From Rothia nasimurium (lineage in GTDB: Bacteria > Actinomycetota > Actinomycetes > Actinomycetales > Micrococcaceae), in assembly GCF_928391935.1 (NCBI RefSeq), contig NZ_CAKMTD010000002.1, positions 124,001-188,000 on the forward strand: DNA of 64,000 bases, written 5' to 3'. Within the stretch, counting starts at the first letter, position 1, and every line of letters begins with the position of its first letter. The translations under genes and the position numbers were made by a program. The notes beneath the pieces are model-generated. The model was not told the DNA's origin. It worked only from the letters and a program-made list of their open reading frames with translations, and did not search any database. Positions 7,028 to 15,679 of this stretch are shown here, in pieces.

Positions 7028-8332
7028 TTAGCCCTGGGGTTGGGGCCCTGCCAGGGTGTCGGTGAGCCAGCGGGTGACGGTGGTGGTCCACCGTTCGGGG
7101 TCGATGTTCCATTCTCGGGTGTGGGAGGCGCCGGTGAAGGGGACGAAATCGACCAGGGGGGAGAGTTCGGCCAGGCGGGCTGAGGGCTGATAGGGGACGA
7201 AGAGGTCGTCGGTGGAGTGCAGGATGAGGGTGGGGCGGGTGATGTCGTCTGCCCGGTGGGGCCAGGAGATCCGGGTGAGGTTGATGGGTTCTTTGAGGCC
7301 GGTGAAGCTGGTGAGGGCCGGGTGGCTGATCATTTTGACGCCGAGTTGGCCGATGGTGAGGGGGAGCTTGTTGAGGTGGGTGTGGTATTGGATCAGTTCG
7401 AGCCAGTCGAGGGCGGGGCCGTCGAGGACGAGGGCGCGGATGGCCCGCCGGTTTCGGGCGAGGTCGGCGGTTTGGAGGGAGATGGAGCCGCCCATGGACC
7501 AGCCGAAGAGGACGACGTCACGCGCCCCGTGGGTGAGGGCGTAGTCGATGGCGACGTCGACGTCGCGCCATTCGGTGAAGCCGAGGCCGTAGCGGCCGTC
7601 TTCGCTGGCGGGGGCTTCGCGGTCGTTGCGGTAGCTCATGTGGAGGCTGGTGAGGCCGAGGGCTTGGGTGGCGTCGAGGGCGCGGAGGGTTTCTGCGCGG
7701 GTGGCTCCCATGCCGTGGACCATGATGGCCCAGGTGGTGCTGGGGCGGGGTGCGTCCTGATCTGCCTGCGGGTGGGTGAGGGAGGCGTCGGGGTGGACGA
7801 GCCAGGCGGGGGCGGGCCCGACGGGCAGGTTGAGTTCAATGTCTTGGTAGGCGTAGCCTGCCTGGGCGGGGTCGGTGGCGACGACGCCGCTGATTCGCCC
7901 GCGTTTGATTCCGGTGATGTTGCCGTGGGGCACGGATTCGATGGTGCGGACGACGGTGTTGTCGGCTGGGGTGTAGTTGATGATGTCGCCGAGTACGGCG
8001 AAGCCGGCCCCTCCTGAGAAGTAGAAGCCGTAGCGTCCGGGGGCCCGGGTTTTGTCGGTTGCTTCTAGGCGGATGCTGGTGGGTTGTTGGCCTTCTGCGA
8101 TGTCTACGGTGTCGTAGCCTAGCCCGTAGACGTGGGCGTCCTCGGCGGGGGCCCGGGGCGGGACGACGATTTTGCGGGCGAAGTGGGTGGCGATGGCAGC
8201 GGTGCCCAGGCCGGCGAGGATCCCGGCAGAGGCGAGGGCTGCCCCGGTGACGCCTGCGGCGGTTGCGAGGGTGAGGGTCTTGGCGGTCTGGGTGAGGGCG
8301 GGGGTGCCGGACGGGTGCTGCTGTGGTGCCAT
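7028..8332 (-). CDS. Membrane-anchored alpha/beta hydrolase
   Basis: 434 residues. An N-terminal hydrophobic Ala-rich helix (about 15-50) likely anchors the protein. An extra domain of about 150 residues follows, then an alpha/beta hydrolase fold: oxyanion-type VHGMGATRAE near 212, nucleophile elbow GWSMGGS near 280, an acid in LHSTDDLFVP near 379 and a His in GASHTREWN near 406. The catalytic triad is therefore complete. Related actinobacterial proteins are annotated as alpha/beta fold lipases or esterases. The substrate is unknown. It stands alone between convergent ybaK and divergent msrB. Confidence 0.8.
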   Translation of the reverse strand: MAPQQHPSGTPALTQTAKTLTLATAAGVTGAALASAGILAGLGTAAIATHFARKIVVPPRAPAEDAHVYGLGYDTVDIAEGQQPTSIRLEATDKTRAPGRYGFYFSGGAGFAVLGDIINYTPADNTVVRTIESVPHGNITGIKRGRISGVVATDPAQAGYAYQDIELNLPVGPAPAWLVHPDASLTHPQADQDAPRPSTTWAIMVHGMGATRAETLRALDATQALGLTSLHMSYRNDREAPASEDGRYGLGFTEWRDVDVAIDYALTHGARDVVLFGWSMGGSISLQTADLARNRRAIRALVLDGPALDWLELIQYHTHLNKLPLTIGQLGVKMISHPALTSFTGLKEPINLTRISWPHRADDITRPTLILHSTDDLFVPYQPSARLAELSPLVDFVPFTGASHTREWNIDPERWTTTVTRWLTDTLAGPQPQG

Positions 8333-8495
8333 AGTTTTAAGTGTAGGCGAGATGGGGCTGGGGTGGAGTTTAACCGGCTGCGCCCCGGCTTGTAAGGGGC
8401 GGCGGGAATAAAGTTGCCTGCTGGGGCGCTCCAGCTGGTAAGACTAATAGTGTGGCGTGGGAGTTACCCGGGCCCTGGAAGGTAAGGAGTTGTGT

Positions 8496-8939
8496 ATGAG
8501 TGAGCATGTGCCCGGTGTGGGCAGGATTGTGAAGGATTGGAAGGCTGTGCTGAATCCCCTGGAATACCAGGTTTTGCGGCAGGGCGGCACGGAGCGGGCC
8601 TTTACGGGCGAGTATTGGAATACGACGACCGAGGGGGTGTACTCGTGCCGGGCCTGCGGTACTGAGCTGTTCCGGTCGAGTGAGAAGTTTGAGAGTCATT
8701 GCGGCTGGCCCTCTTTCTTTGAGCCCTTGGCTGAGGACAGGGTGCGCTATATCGAGGATCGTTCACTGGGTATGGTGCGGGTTGAGGTGCGCTGTGCTGC
8801 CTGCGACTCCCACCTGGGGCATGTCTTTGAGGGTGAGGGGTACGGTACCCCCACCGACCTGCGCTATTGCATTAATTCGGTCTGCCTGACCCTGGAGGAG
8901 AAGCCGCTGGGCAGCAGCGAGCGCCCCGAGTCTGAGTAG
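8496..8939 (+). CDS. msrB: Peptide methionine (R)-S-oxide reductase
   Basis: 147 residues. Two zinc-binding pairs (CRAC, CAAC) and the catalytic Cys in RYCINSVCL mark MsrB, which reduces methionine-R-sulfoxide in oxidised proteins using thioredoxin. HCGWPSF is the substrate-binding signature. The ATG at 8496 has AAGGAG 7 nt upstream. An earlier in-frame start at 8457 lacks one. The last ten residues are variable. Confidence 0.95.
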   Translation: MSEHVPGVGRIVKDWKAVLNPLEYQVLRQGGTERAFTGEYWNTTTEGVYSCRACGTELFRSSEKFESHCGWPSFFEPLAEDRVRYIEDRSLGMVRVEVRCAACDSHLGHVFEGEGYGTPTDLRYCINSVCLTLEEKPLGSSERPESE

Positions 8940-9035
8940 GGGCCACCCCGGGGCCTGCGACCTGCGCCACTCTTCTACCGGGTGGGGGTGCTGGCATAAT
9001 GGGGAGGTAAGTTTGTGCTATGAGGGAGATACACC

Positions 9036-10307
9036 GTGGGTCAGGCCCCTGAGAAGAAAACCGCAGGTCAGTCCAGCAAAAGCTGGGGTTTACCTGCTGG
9101 CGTGAGTATTCCTGAAGTGGTGACCCTGAGTGAGCCCGAGGGTGGTACTCCGTCCGTCATTAATACTGAGCGGGGCCTGTTGAGGGTTGCCGAGCTACTG
9201 GCTAAGCAGAGCGGGCCTGTTGCGGTTGACACTGAGCGGGCCTCGGGTATTCGCTATGGTCAGCGGGCTTTTTTGGTGCAGCTGAAGCGTGGCGATTCAG
9301 GGGTTATTTTGATTGACCCTGAGTGTTTTGAAGACCTCTCCCCCATTAACGAGGCCCTGGCTGGGGCTGAGTGGGTTCTTCATGCTGCGACCCAGGATTT
9401 GCCCTGCCTGGCTGATTTGGGGATGTACCCTGACGCTCTTTTTGATACGGAGCTGGGCGGTCGCCTGGCTGGTTTTGAGCGGGTTGGCCTGGGGTTCATG
9501 GTGGAACATTTGCTGGGGTACAAGCTAGCTAAGGAACATTCTGCGGTGGATTGGTCCCACCGGCCTCTCCCTGCGTCCTGGCTCAACTATGCGGCCCTGG
9601 ATGTTGAGATTCTGCTTGATTTGCGGGACGCGGTGGAGGACGAGCTGCGGGCCCAGGGCAAGTTGGGTTTTGCCCTGGAGGAGTTTAGGTATGTGGTTGA
9701 GCACCCGCTCAGCGATGAGAAGCCTGATCCCTGGCGGAAGACGAAGGGGATTCGGGATGTGAAGACCCGCCGTCAGCTCACTGCCTTACGGAACCTCTGG
9801 TATGAGCGTGACCGGCTGGCCCAGGCGAAGGACGTAGCGCCGAAGCGTTTGTTGCCGGATTCCTCCCTCATTACTGCTGCCCGTCTGATGCCCCGGTCTG
9901 TTCCGGCTATCTTGCAGATTCCCGGTTTTCAGACCCGGGCTTTGAAGCGGGAGGCCCCGCGCTGGGTGAAGGCTATTGCTGAGGCTCGGAATACGGATGA
10001 CCCGGTTCCTTTTACGACTCCGGCCTCCGGCCCTCCCCCCTTGAAGGCTTGGGAGGTAAAGCGGCCTGAGTCGGCGGAGCTGATTGCTGAGGCTAAGCCG
10101 GTGATTCTTGAGCTTGCTGAGCGGCTGGGTATGCCCCAGGAGAATCTCTTGACCCCGGACGTCCTGCGTCGTTTGTGCTGGGAGCCGCCTGCTGATGCGT
10201 CGGTGGCTGGCATTCAGACTGCCCTGGAAGCCCTGGAGGCCCGCCCCTGGCAGGTTGAACAGGTCGCAGGCCCCCTGGCTGCTGTGTTTGCGCGGGTGCG
10301 CGGTTAG
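9036..10307 (+). CDS. rnd: Ribonuclease D-like 3'-5' exonuclease with HRDC domain
   Basis: 423 residues. The N-terminal DEDDy exonuclease has VAVDTERASG (first Asp/Glu pair), HAATQDLPCL (second Asp) and NYAALDVEILLDL (Tyr/Asp of Exo III). An HRDC nucleic-acid-binding domain follows around 225-300 (RQLTALRNLWYERDRLAQ). RNase D trims RNA 3' ends, notably tRNA precursors. The GTG start at 9036 is preceded by GAGGGAG. The C-terminal third is typical of actinobacterial members. The Rieske gene follows 43 bp later in the same direction. Confidence 0.9.
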   Translation: MGQAPEKKTAGQSSKSWGLPAGVSIPEVVTLSEPEGGTPSVINTERGLLRVAELLAKQSGPVAVDTERASGIRYGQRAFLVQLKRGDSGVILIDPECFEDLSPINEALAGAEWVLHAATQDLPCLADLGMYPDALFDTELGGRLAGFERVGLGFMVEHLLGYKLAKEHSAVDWSHRPLPASWLNYAALDVEILLDLRDAVEDELRAQGKLGFALEEFRYVVEHPLSDEKPDPWRKTKGIRDVKTRRQLTALRNLWYERDRLAQAKDVAPKRLLPDSSLITAARLMPRSVPAILQIPGFQTRALKREAPRWVKAIAEARNTDDPVPFTTPASGPPPLKAWEVKRPESAELIAEAKPVILELAERLGMPQENLLTPDVLRRLCWEPPADASVAGIQTALEALEARPWQVEQVAGPLAAVFARVRG

Positions 10308-10350
10308 TTTTTGTTCTTTAGCTTGCCGGAAGGCAGGAAGGTGGAGTTTT

Positions 10351-10836
10351 ATGTGTACTTCATGTGGTTGTCAGGATCAGAAGCCTGAGTCGGTGGACGG
10401 GGTCGTCGGTGGGGTGTCCCGCCGTCACCTGGTTGCGGGGACGGCTGCCCTGGGGGCAGGTGCTGCCCTTTTGACGGCCTGCGGGGGTTCTACCTCTGGT
10501 GAGTCGCAGAGCCTCGTGGCTGAGGACGGACGCCCCTCCCAGCCCACTGACATGGTGGCGGCGGCTGATGTGCCCGTCGGGGGCGTGGTGAAAGCTACTG
10601 CCGGTGGTTTCTCGGTCATGGTGAGCCAGCCGGTGGAGGGCCAGTTCCATGCCTTTTCCTCGGTTTGCACCCATCAGGGTTGCCAGCTCAATGCTCTGAA
10701 GGACAAGTCCATGAGCTGCCCCTGCCATGCCTCCGTTTTCTCGCTTGAGGACGGCTCCGTTCAGGGTGGTCCTGCTGAGGCTCCCTTGCCCGAGTTTACG
10801 GTTGAGGTCAAGGACGGCCGTATCTGGGTGTCCTAG
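10351..10836 (+). CDS. Rieske (2Fe-2S) protein with Tat-type lipoprotein signal
   Basis: 161 residues. After a short Cys-containing N-terminus (MCTSCGCQ) comes a twin-arginine motif SRRHLV, a hydrophobic Ala/Leu stretch and a lipobox LLTAC. The mature domain carries both Rieske motifs, CTHQGC and CPCHAS, which bind the 2Fe-2S cluster through two Cys and two His. It is therefore exported folded by Tat and probably lipidated. It is not next to cytochrome bc genes, so its electron partner is unknown. The ATG at 10351 has AAGGTGGAG upstream. Confidence 0.9.
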   Translation: MCTSCGCQDQKPESVDGVVGGVSRRHLVAGTAALGAGAALLTACGGSTSGESQSLVAEDGRPSQPTDMVAAADVPVGGVVKATAGGFSVMVSQPVEGQFHAFSSVCTHQGCQLNALKDKSMSCPCHASVFSLEDGSVQGGPAEAPLPEFTVEVKDGRIWVS

Positions 10837-10846
10837 TTTCATCAAC

Positions 10847-10887
10847 AAAAATCGCCCCTACCTGGTATGCAGGTAGGGGCGATTTTT
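10847..10887 (+). terminator. Bidirectional terminator between the Rieske gene and dxs
   Basis: Perfect stem AAAAATCGCCCCTACCT/AGGTAGGGGCGATTTTT with a short loop. It works for both converging genes. Confidence 0.9.
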
Positions 10888-10930
10888 GTGAGTGGGTGCA
10901 GCCAGGACCGGTAGGTCTAGGCCCAGCACC

Positions 10931-12907
10931 CTAGTGGCTGTGCTTGGGCTTTTCTCCTACGGTGCGGGCGTAGGGCACCATGTCCCCGGCCAGCTGGGCT
11001 AGAATGTCGGCGCTGATTTTCTCTGGGGTGAGGCCCACCTCTTCGAGGATTTCGTGGCGTTCGGCGTGCTTGATGAACTCGGCGGGCAGGCCCAGTTCGT
11101 TGAGGGCGGTGTCGATTCCGGCGGCCCGCATTTCCTGGCGGATTCGGGAGCCTACGCCACCTGCTCGCACGCCGTCCTCGAGGGAGACGACGATTCGGTG
11201 GTCCCTGGCCAGTTCCAGGACGGAGGCGGGCACGGGCATGACCCAGCGGGGGTCGATGACGGTGACGGAGACGCCCTGGTTTGTGAGAATCTCTGCGGTG
11301 TCGAGGGCCAGGCGGGCAAAGGCCCCTACGCCGATGAGCAGGACGTCGCGCTGGCCGGATTCGGGGTTGACCTGCCCGTGGCGGGCCAGGACGTCCACCC
11401 CGTCGGCTAGGCGTTCGAGGGCGGGAATGTCGGCCCCGACGGAGCCCTTGGGGTAGCGTACGACGGTGGGGGCGTTGTTGATGGCAACGGCTTCGCGGAG
11501 TTCTTCGCGTAAGGTCACGGCGTCGCGGGGGGCGGCCATGTGCAGGCCGGGAATGAACTGGAGCAGGGCTAGATCCCACATGCCGTGGTGGGAGGCGCCG
11601 TCGGGGCCGGTGACGCCGGAGCGGTCCAGGACGATGGTCACGCCGGCCTGGTGGAGGGCAACGTCCATGAGGAGCTGGTCGAAGCCCCGGTTGAGGAAGG
11701 TGGCGTAGAGGGCGACGACCGGGTGCTGGCCCCCGTAGGCCAGGCCGGCGCTCATGGCGATAGCGTGCTGTTCTGCGATACCGACGTCGATGACGCGGTC
11801 GGGGTGGGCTGCTGCCATGGGCTTGAGGCCCACGGGAATGAGCATGGCCCCGGTGACGCCGACGATATCGGGGCGTTCATCGGCGATATCCTTGATTTCT
11901 TGGGCGAAGACGCTGGTCCAGGATTTGCCGGAGGACTTAGCCAGGGCTTCTCCGGTGTCGGGGTCAATGACGCCGACGGCGTGGAACATGTCATCCTTGT
12001 CGCTGACAGCCGGAGCGTAGCCGTGCCCCTTTTCGGTGATGGCGTGCACGATCACAGGCCCGCCGAAGTTCTTTGCCTGGTGGAGGGCCGTTTCAACGGC
12101 TTCCTGGTCGTGGCCGTCAATGGGGCCAACATACTTCATACCCAAGTCTTCGAAGATCCCACCGGGGACCATGACGTCCTTGATTCCGGCCTTCATGCCG
12201 TGCAGGCCCCGGTAAATCATCTGGCCAACTGGCCCGCCCTTCTGGAGTTTAGTGCGGGCGCAGTCCAGGGAGCGTTCGTAGCGGGAGTCCAGACGTACCT
12301 GGTCGAGCTTATTCTGCACCTCTTGTTTGAGGGCGGCCAGGTGGTTGGCGAAGCCGCCGACGGTGGGGGCGTAGGAGCGGCCGTTGTCGTTGACAATAAT
12401 GACAACCTTGCGATCACGGTCAGCGGCGATATTATTGACGGCTTCCCAGGCCATGCCGCCAGTGAGGGCCCCGTCGCCAATGACGGCTACGGTGTAACGG
12501 TCGGTCTGCCCGGTGAGTTTATAGGCGCGGGAGATTCCGTCGGCCCAGGACAGGGAGGACGAAGCGTGGGAAGACTCAACGATGTCGTGTTCGGATTCTG
12601 CCCGCTCGGGGTAGCCTGCAATGCCGCCCTTTTGGCGTAGGGTCGCAAAATCCTGGCGGCCGGTGACCAGCTTGTGAACATAGGACTGGTGGCCGGTATC
12701 AAAAATAATGGAGTCGGTGGGTGAGTTAAAAACTCGATGGATGCCAAGGGTCAGCTCTACAACTCCGAGGTTAGGCCCAAGATGGCCACCTGTTCGGGAA
12801 ACGTTGCTGACAAGGAATTCGCGGATTTCCTGGGCAAGTTCTGCCAGCTGAGCGTCGCTCAGGGCTTTGAGGTCGCCCGGTTCTTGGATCGTTTCAAGCA
12901 GTCCCAC
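10931..12907 (-). CDS. dxs: 1-deoxy-D-xylulose-5-phosphate synthase
   Basis: 658 residues, the usual length. Motifs: [13 protein letters not shown], thiamine-diphosphate-binding [13 protein letters not shown] and [13 protein letters not shown], then DVGIAEQHA and [18 protein letters not shown] in the pyrimidine domain. It condenses pyruvate and glyceraldehyde-3-phosphate, the first step of the MEP isoprenoid pathway. I place the start at the GTG at 12907 ([15 protein letters not shown]), with AAGGGAG 6 nt upstream. The open frame further upstream is not family-like. Confidence 0.96.
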   Translation of the reverse strand: MGLLETIQEPGDLKALSDAQLAELAQEIREFLVSNVSRTGGHLGPNLGVVELTLGIHRVFNSPTDSIIFDTGHQSYVHKLVTGRQDFATLRQKGGIAGYPERAESEHDIVESSHASSSLSWADGISRAYKLTGQTDRYTVAVIGDGALTGGMAWEAVNNIAADRDRKVVIIVNDNGRSYAPTVGGFANHLAALKQEVQNKLDQVRLDSRYERSLDCARTKLQKGGPVGQMIYRGLHGMKAGIKDVMVPGGIFEDLGMKYVGPIDGHDQEAVETALHQAKNFGGPVIVHAITEKGHGYAPAVSDKDDMFHAVGVIDPDTGEALAKSSGKSWTSVFAQEIKDIADERPDIVGVTGAMLIPVGLKPMAAAHPDRVIDVGIAEQHAIAMSAGLAYGGQHPVVALYATFLNRGFDQLLMDVALHQAGVTIVLDRSGVTGPDGASHHGMWDLALLQFIPGLHMAAPRDAVTLREELREAVAINNAPTVVRYPKGSVGADIPALERLADGVDVLARHGQVNPESGQRDVLLIGVGAFARLALDTAEILTNQGVSVTVIDPRWVMPVPASVLELARDHRIVVSLEDGVRAGGVGSRIRQEMRAAGIDTALNELGLPAEFIKHAERHEILEEVGLTPEKISADILAQLAGDMVPYARTVGEKPKHSH

Positions 12908-13257
12908 GGTTTCTCCCTTGTTGCCGGGCCGCTCCCCCACCCTAATATCTGCGGACGTAGGGCCTTGGGTTTCCCGGTGCGGATCGAGTTGCGCTGCAGG
13001 TGAGATGTCCTGCAATTAAGCTACTTTACCCGGTCGGGTGGGAGTTTGACGATTCACAGTGTGAGAGGGCGGGACGGTTTCTGTGTTTCTTACATGTAAA
13101 CGTGGGCGTGGCTGATTCGAAACACCTGCAGGGGAGTTTATTATCTTTGTTCAACAGCTCACACTGTGCACCAGGACATAGATCTGGTTCACAGCGAAGC
13201 TCATTCATCACGCTGCTGGCCTCCCCCCGCCAGCTCACACACGAATGGAATGTTGAA
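12908..13257. promoter_or_regulatory. Divergent regulatory region dxs / symporter
   Basis: 350 bp without a gene. A perfect 11-bp inverted pair, CACAGTGTGAG at 13055-13065 and CTCACACTGTG at 13158-13168, brackets a TATTAT -10-like sequence near 13138. A hairpin (GTGCACCAG/CTGGTTCAC) lies at 13166-13192, and CAGCTCACAC recurs at 13231. This looks like control of the symporter gene, but no known regulator site is recognised. Confidence 0.45.
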
Positions 13258-14790
13258 ATGTCCGAAGTCATCAACTGGGTCAACAATATTATTTGGTCCC
13301 CTGTTCTGGTGTACCTCTGCCTGGCTGTTGGTGTGTACTTCACCATCCGCACCCGCATGCTACAGATCCGCCAGATTCCCACCATGATTCGCGCAACCTT
13401 CAAGGGCGAGTCTTCCAAGGACGGCGTCTCGTCCTTCCAGGCTCTTGCAATGTCACTTGCAGGTCGCGTGGGTACCGGTAACATCGCAGGTGTTGCAACC
13501 GCTATTGCTTTCGGTGGTCCCGGTGCCGTTTTCTGGATGTGGACTGTCGCTTTCTTGGGTTCTTCGACCTCCTTTATTGAGTCCACCCTGGGCCAGATTT
13601 ACAAGGAGCGCGACAAGGTTACCGGTGAATACCGTGGTGGCCCGGCCTACTACTTCGAGAAGGCCTACCGCCACACCCAGTACTCCGGCCTTTTCAAGGT
13701 CTATGCCTCCATTTTTGCTTTCGCTACCGTCCTTGCCTGTGGCTTCTTCCTGCCCGGTGTGCAGGCTAACGGTATTGCTTCCTCCATGCAGGGTGCCTTC
13801 CCTGATGTTCACCCCTGGATGACTGCCACCGGTATCACCATCCTGCTGGCCTTCATCGTCGTCGGCGGCGTCAAGCGTATCGCAACCTTCGCCTCCGTTG
13901 TAGTGCCCTTCATGGCAATCATCTACATTGTCCTGGCCATGGTCGTTGCCTTCATCAACATCAACATGCTGGGCGATGTCATCAACCTGATCTTCTCCTC
14001 CGCCTTCGGTCTGCACGCCACCTTCGGCGCGATCATCGGTTCTGCTGTTGAGTGGGGCGTCAAGCGCGGTATCTACTCCAACGAGGCTGGCCAGGGCACC
14101 GGCCCCCACGCTGCTGCGGCCGCTGAGGTCAAGCACCCCGCCGCCCAGGGCTTCGTCCAGGCTATGGCTGTCTACATCGACACCCTCTTCGTCTGCTCCG
14201 CCACCGCCTTCCTGATTCTGTCCACCGGCATGTACCGGGTCTACGAGGGCGGCACTGCCGACACCCCCGTCCTCTCCGAGGGTCACGGAGGCCTGGCTGA
14301 GTCTGTCACTGTTGGCCCGGCTTTCGCCCAGTCAGCCTTTGATACCTTCATCCCGGGTGCTGGCCCCATCTTCATTGCTGTATCCCTCGGCTTCTTCGCC
14401 TTCACCACCATCGTGGCCTACTACTACATGGCTGAAACCAACCTGCGCTACCTGACCCGCAACTTCAAGAGCGAGCTGGCCTCAAACGTCCTGCTGCGCC
14501 TGCTCCAGCTCCTGATCCTGGTTGCTACCGTCATTGGCTGTGTTTCTACCGCTGGTGACGCCTGGACCCTCGGTGACATCGGTGTGGGTCTGATGGCCTG
14601 GCTGAACATCGTCGGTATTCTGGTGATCCAGAAGCCCGCCCTGCAGGTACTCAAGGACTACGAGCAGCAGAAGAAGCAGGGTCTTGACCCCATGTTCGAC
14701 CCCCGCCCCCTGGGTATCAAGAACGCTGATTTCTGGGAAACCTACTACGATGTGAAGACCGGCGCTATCCCGGTACAGGACGCCAAGTAA
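13258..14790 (+). CDS. Alanine/glycine:sodium symporter (AgcS family)
   Basis: 510 residues with about 11 hydrophobic segments. Family signatures are GRVGTGNIAGVATAIAFGGPGAVFWMW near residue 70 and NEAGQGTGPHAAAAAEVKHPAAQGF near 280. It imports alanine or glycine with Na+ across the cytoplasmic membrane. The ATG at 13258 (MSEVINWVNNII) follows GGAATGTTGAA. The frame extends upstream without homology. It has a long regulatory region and its own terminator. Confidence 0.93.
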   Translation: MSEVINWVNNIIWSPVLVYLCLAVGVYFTIRTRMLQIRQIPTMIRATFKGESSKDGVSSFQALAMSLAGRVGTGNIAGVATAIAFGGPGAVFWMWTVAFLGSSTSFIESTLGQIYKERDKVTGEYRGGPAYYFEKAYRHTQYSGLFKVYASIFAFATVLACGFFLPGVQANGIASSMQGAFPDVHPWMTATGITILLAFIVVGGVKRIATFASVVVPFMAIIYIVLAMVVAFININMLGDVINLIFSSAFGLHATFGAIIGSAVEWGVKRGIYSNEAGQGTGPHAAAAAEVKHPAAQGFVQAMAVYIDTLFVCSATAFLILSTGMYRVYEGGTADTPVLSEGHGGLAESVTVGPAFAQSAFDTFIPGAGPIFIAVSLGFFAFTTIVAYYYMAETNLRYLTRNFKSELASNVLLRLLQLLILVATVIGCVSTAGDAWTLGDIGVGLMAWLNIVGILVIQKPALQVLKDYEQQKKQGLDPMFDPRPLGIKNADFWETYYDVKTGAIPVQDAK

Positions 14791-14811
14791 CCGTCTCTAC
14801 GATCTAGCATC

Positions 14812-14848
14812 AAGTGCCCCGCACCACCCTAGGCTGTGCGGGGCACTT
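14812..14848 (+). terminator. Terminator of the symporter gene
   Basis: Stem AAGTGCCCCGCAC/GTGCGGGGCACTT, 12-13 bp, ending in T residues. Confidence 0.85.
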
Positions 14849-14867
14849 CTGCGTGTAGGGTAGGGTC

Positions 14868-15491
14868 ATGAGCACTCTTCACCCCTCCCCGCTGGGCGAC
14901 CAGCGCCCCACTCGGGAGCAGCTTCAAGACTTCGTCAACGGCACCCTTGATGACCGATTACCTGCGGCTGGCACTCCCCTCCGTCTGCTGATCGTAGGCA
15001 TCAACCCCGGGTTGTGGACGTCCGCAGTCAACGCCCCCTTCGCTTTTCCCGGTAACCGCTTCTGGCCATCGCTTGATAGGGCAGGCATCGTCACTCCCAG
15101 GGTGGACGCTTCACGCGGCTTGAGCGACGAGGTTGAAGAACAGTTAGCCCGCCTGGGTATCGGCATAACCAACCTGGTTGACCGGGCAACTGCACGGGCT
15201 GACGAGCTCACAGCCCAGGAGCTGAAGGACGCCCTCCCCCGGATAGTTGCCCTCACCCACGCCTATAGACCGCAGGCTGTAGCGATTGCGGGAATCACAG
15301 CCTATCGGACAGCCTTCGGCGACAGGAAGGCTCAGCTGGGTCGACAAGACACCTCCCAGATTGAGGGGTGGAACCCGGCGAGCCAGCTCTGGGTCGTGCC
15401 TCAGCCTAGCGGTTTGAACGCCCACGAAAATATTGATTCCCTAGCGGATAAATGGCGACAGGTCTGGGACTCCACGCAACCGCTCGCCTAG
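14868..15491 (+). CDS. mug: G/U mismatch-specific uracil/thymine DNA glycosylase (Mug family)
   Basis: 207 residues. LLIVGINPGLWTSAVNAPFAFPGNRFWP is the Mug/TDG active-site region (GINPG with the catalytic Asn). VPQPSGLNAHEN corresponds to the C-terminal NPSGLNA motif, with Gln replacing Asn. The enzyme removes uracil or ethenocytosine mispaired with G, starting base-excision repair. TAGGGT close to the ATG suggests a leaderless or very short 5' end. Confidence 0.88.
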   Translation: MSTLHPSPLGDQRPTREQLQDFVNGTLDDRLPAAGTPLRLLIVGINPGLWTSAVNAPFAFPGNRFWPSLDRAGIVTPRVDASRGLSDEVEEQLARLGIGITNLVDRATARADELTAQELKDALPRIVALTHAYRPQAVAIAGITAYRTAFGDRKAQLGRQDTSQIEGWNPASQLWVVPQPSGLNAHENIDSLADKWRQVWDSTQPLA

Positions 15492-15617
15492 CCACCCCCG
15501 TCCCTGCCGCCGTCCCCGCTGCCGCACATAAGGGACCAGATTCCTCCCCAAATCCTCAATGCCTACCGATACTTCGAACAGTTATCTGGTCCCAACTCTA
15601 TAGAAAACAAACAAAAA

Positions 15618-15655
15618 GGTCTGTGGCCCCCACTGAAAAGTGGGGGCCACAGACC
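15618..15655 (-). terminator. Terminator of the aconitase gene
   Basis: A 16-bp perfect stem, GGTCTGTGGCCCCCAC with its complement, followed on the minus strand by TTTTTGTTTG. Confidence 0.9.
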
Positions 15656-15679
15656 GTGCACCTGTTAGCGCTCTAGAAC

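Noticed and set aside
7217..8017. 266-codon plus-strand frame opposite the alpha/beta hydrolase
   Set aside because: Glycine/valine/glutamate-rich antisense shadow of a gene with an intact catalytic triad.
11585..12640. 351-codon frame antisense to dxs
   Set aside because: Composition is that of a complementary-strand shadow; dxs is a full-length recognised enzyme.
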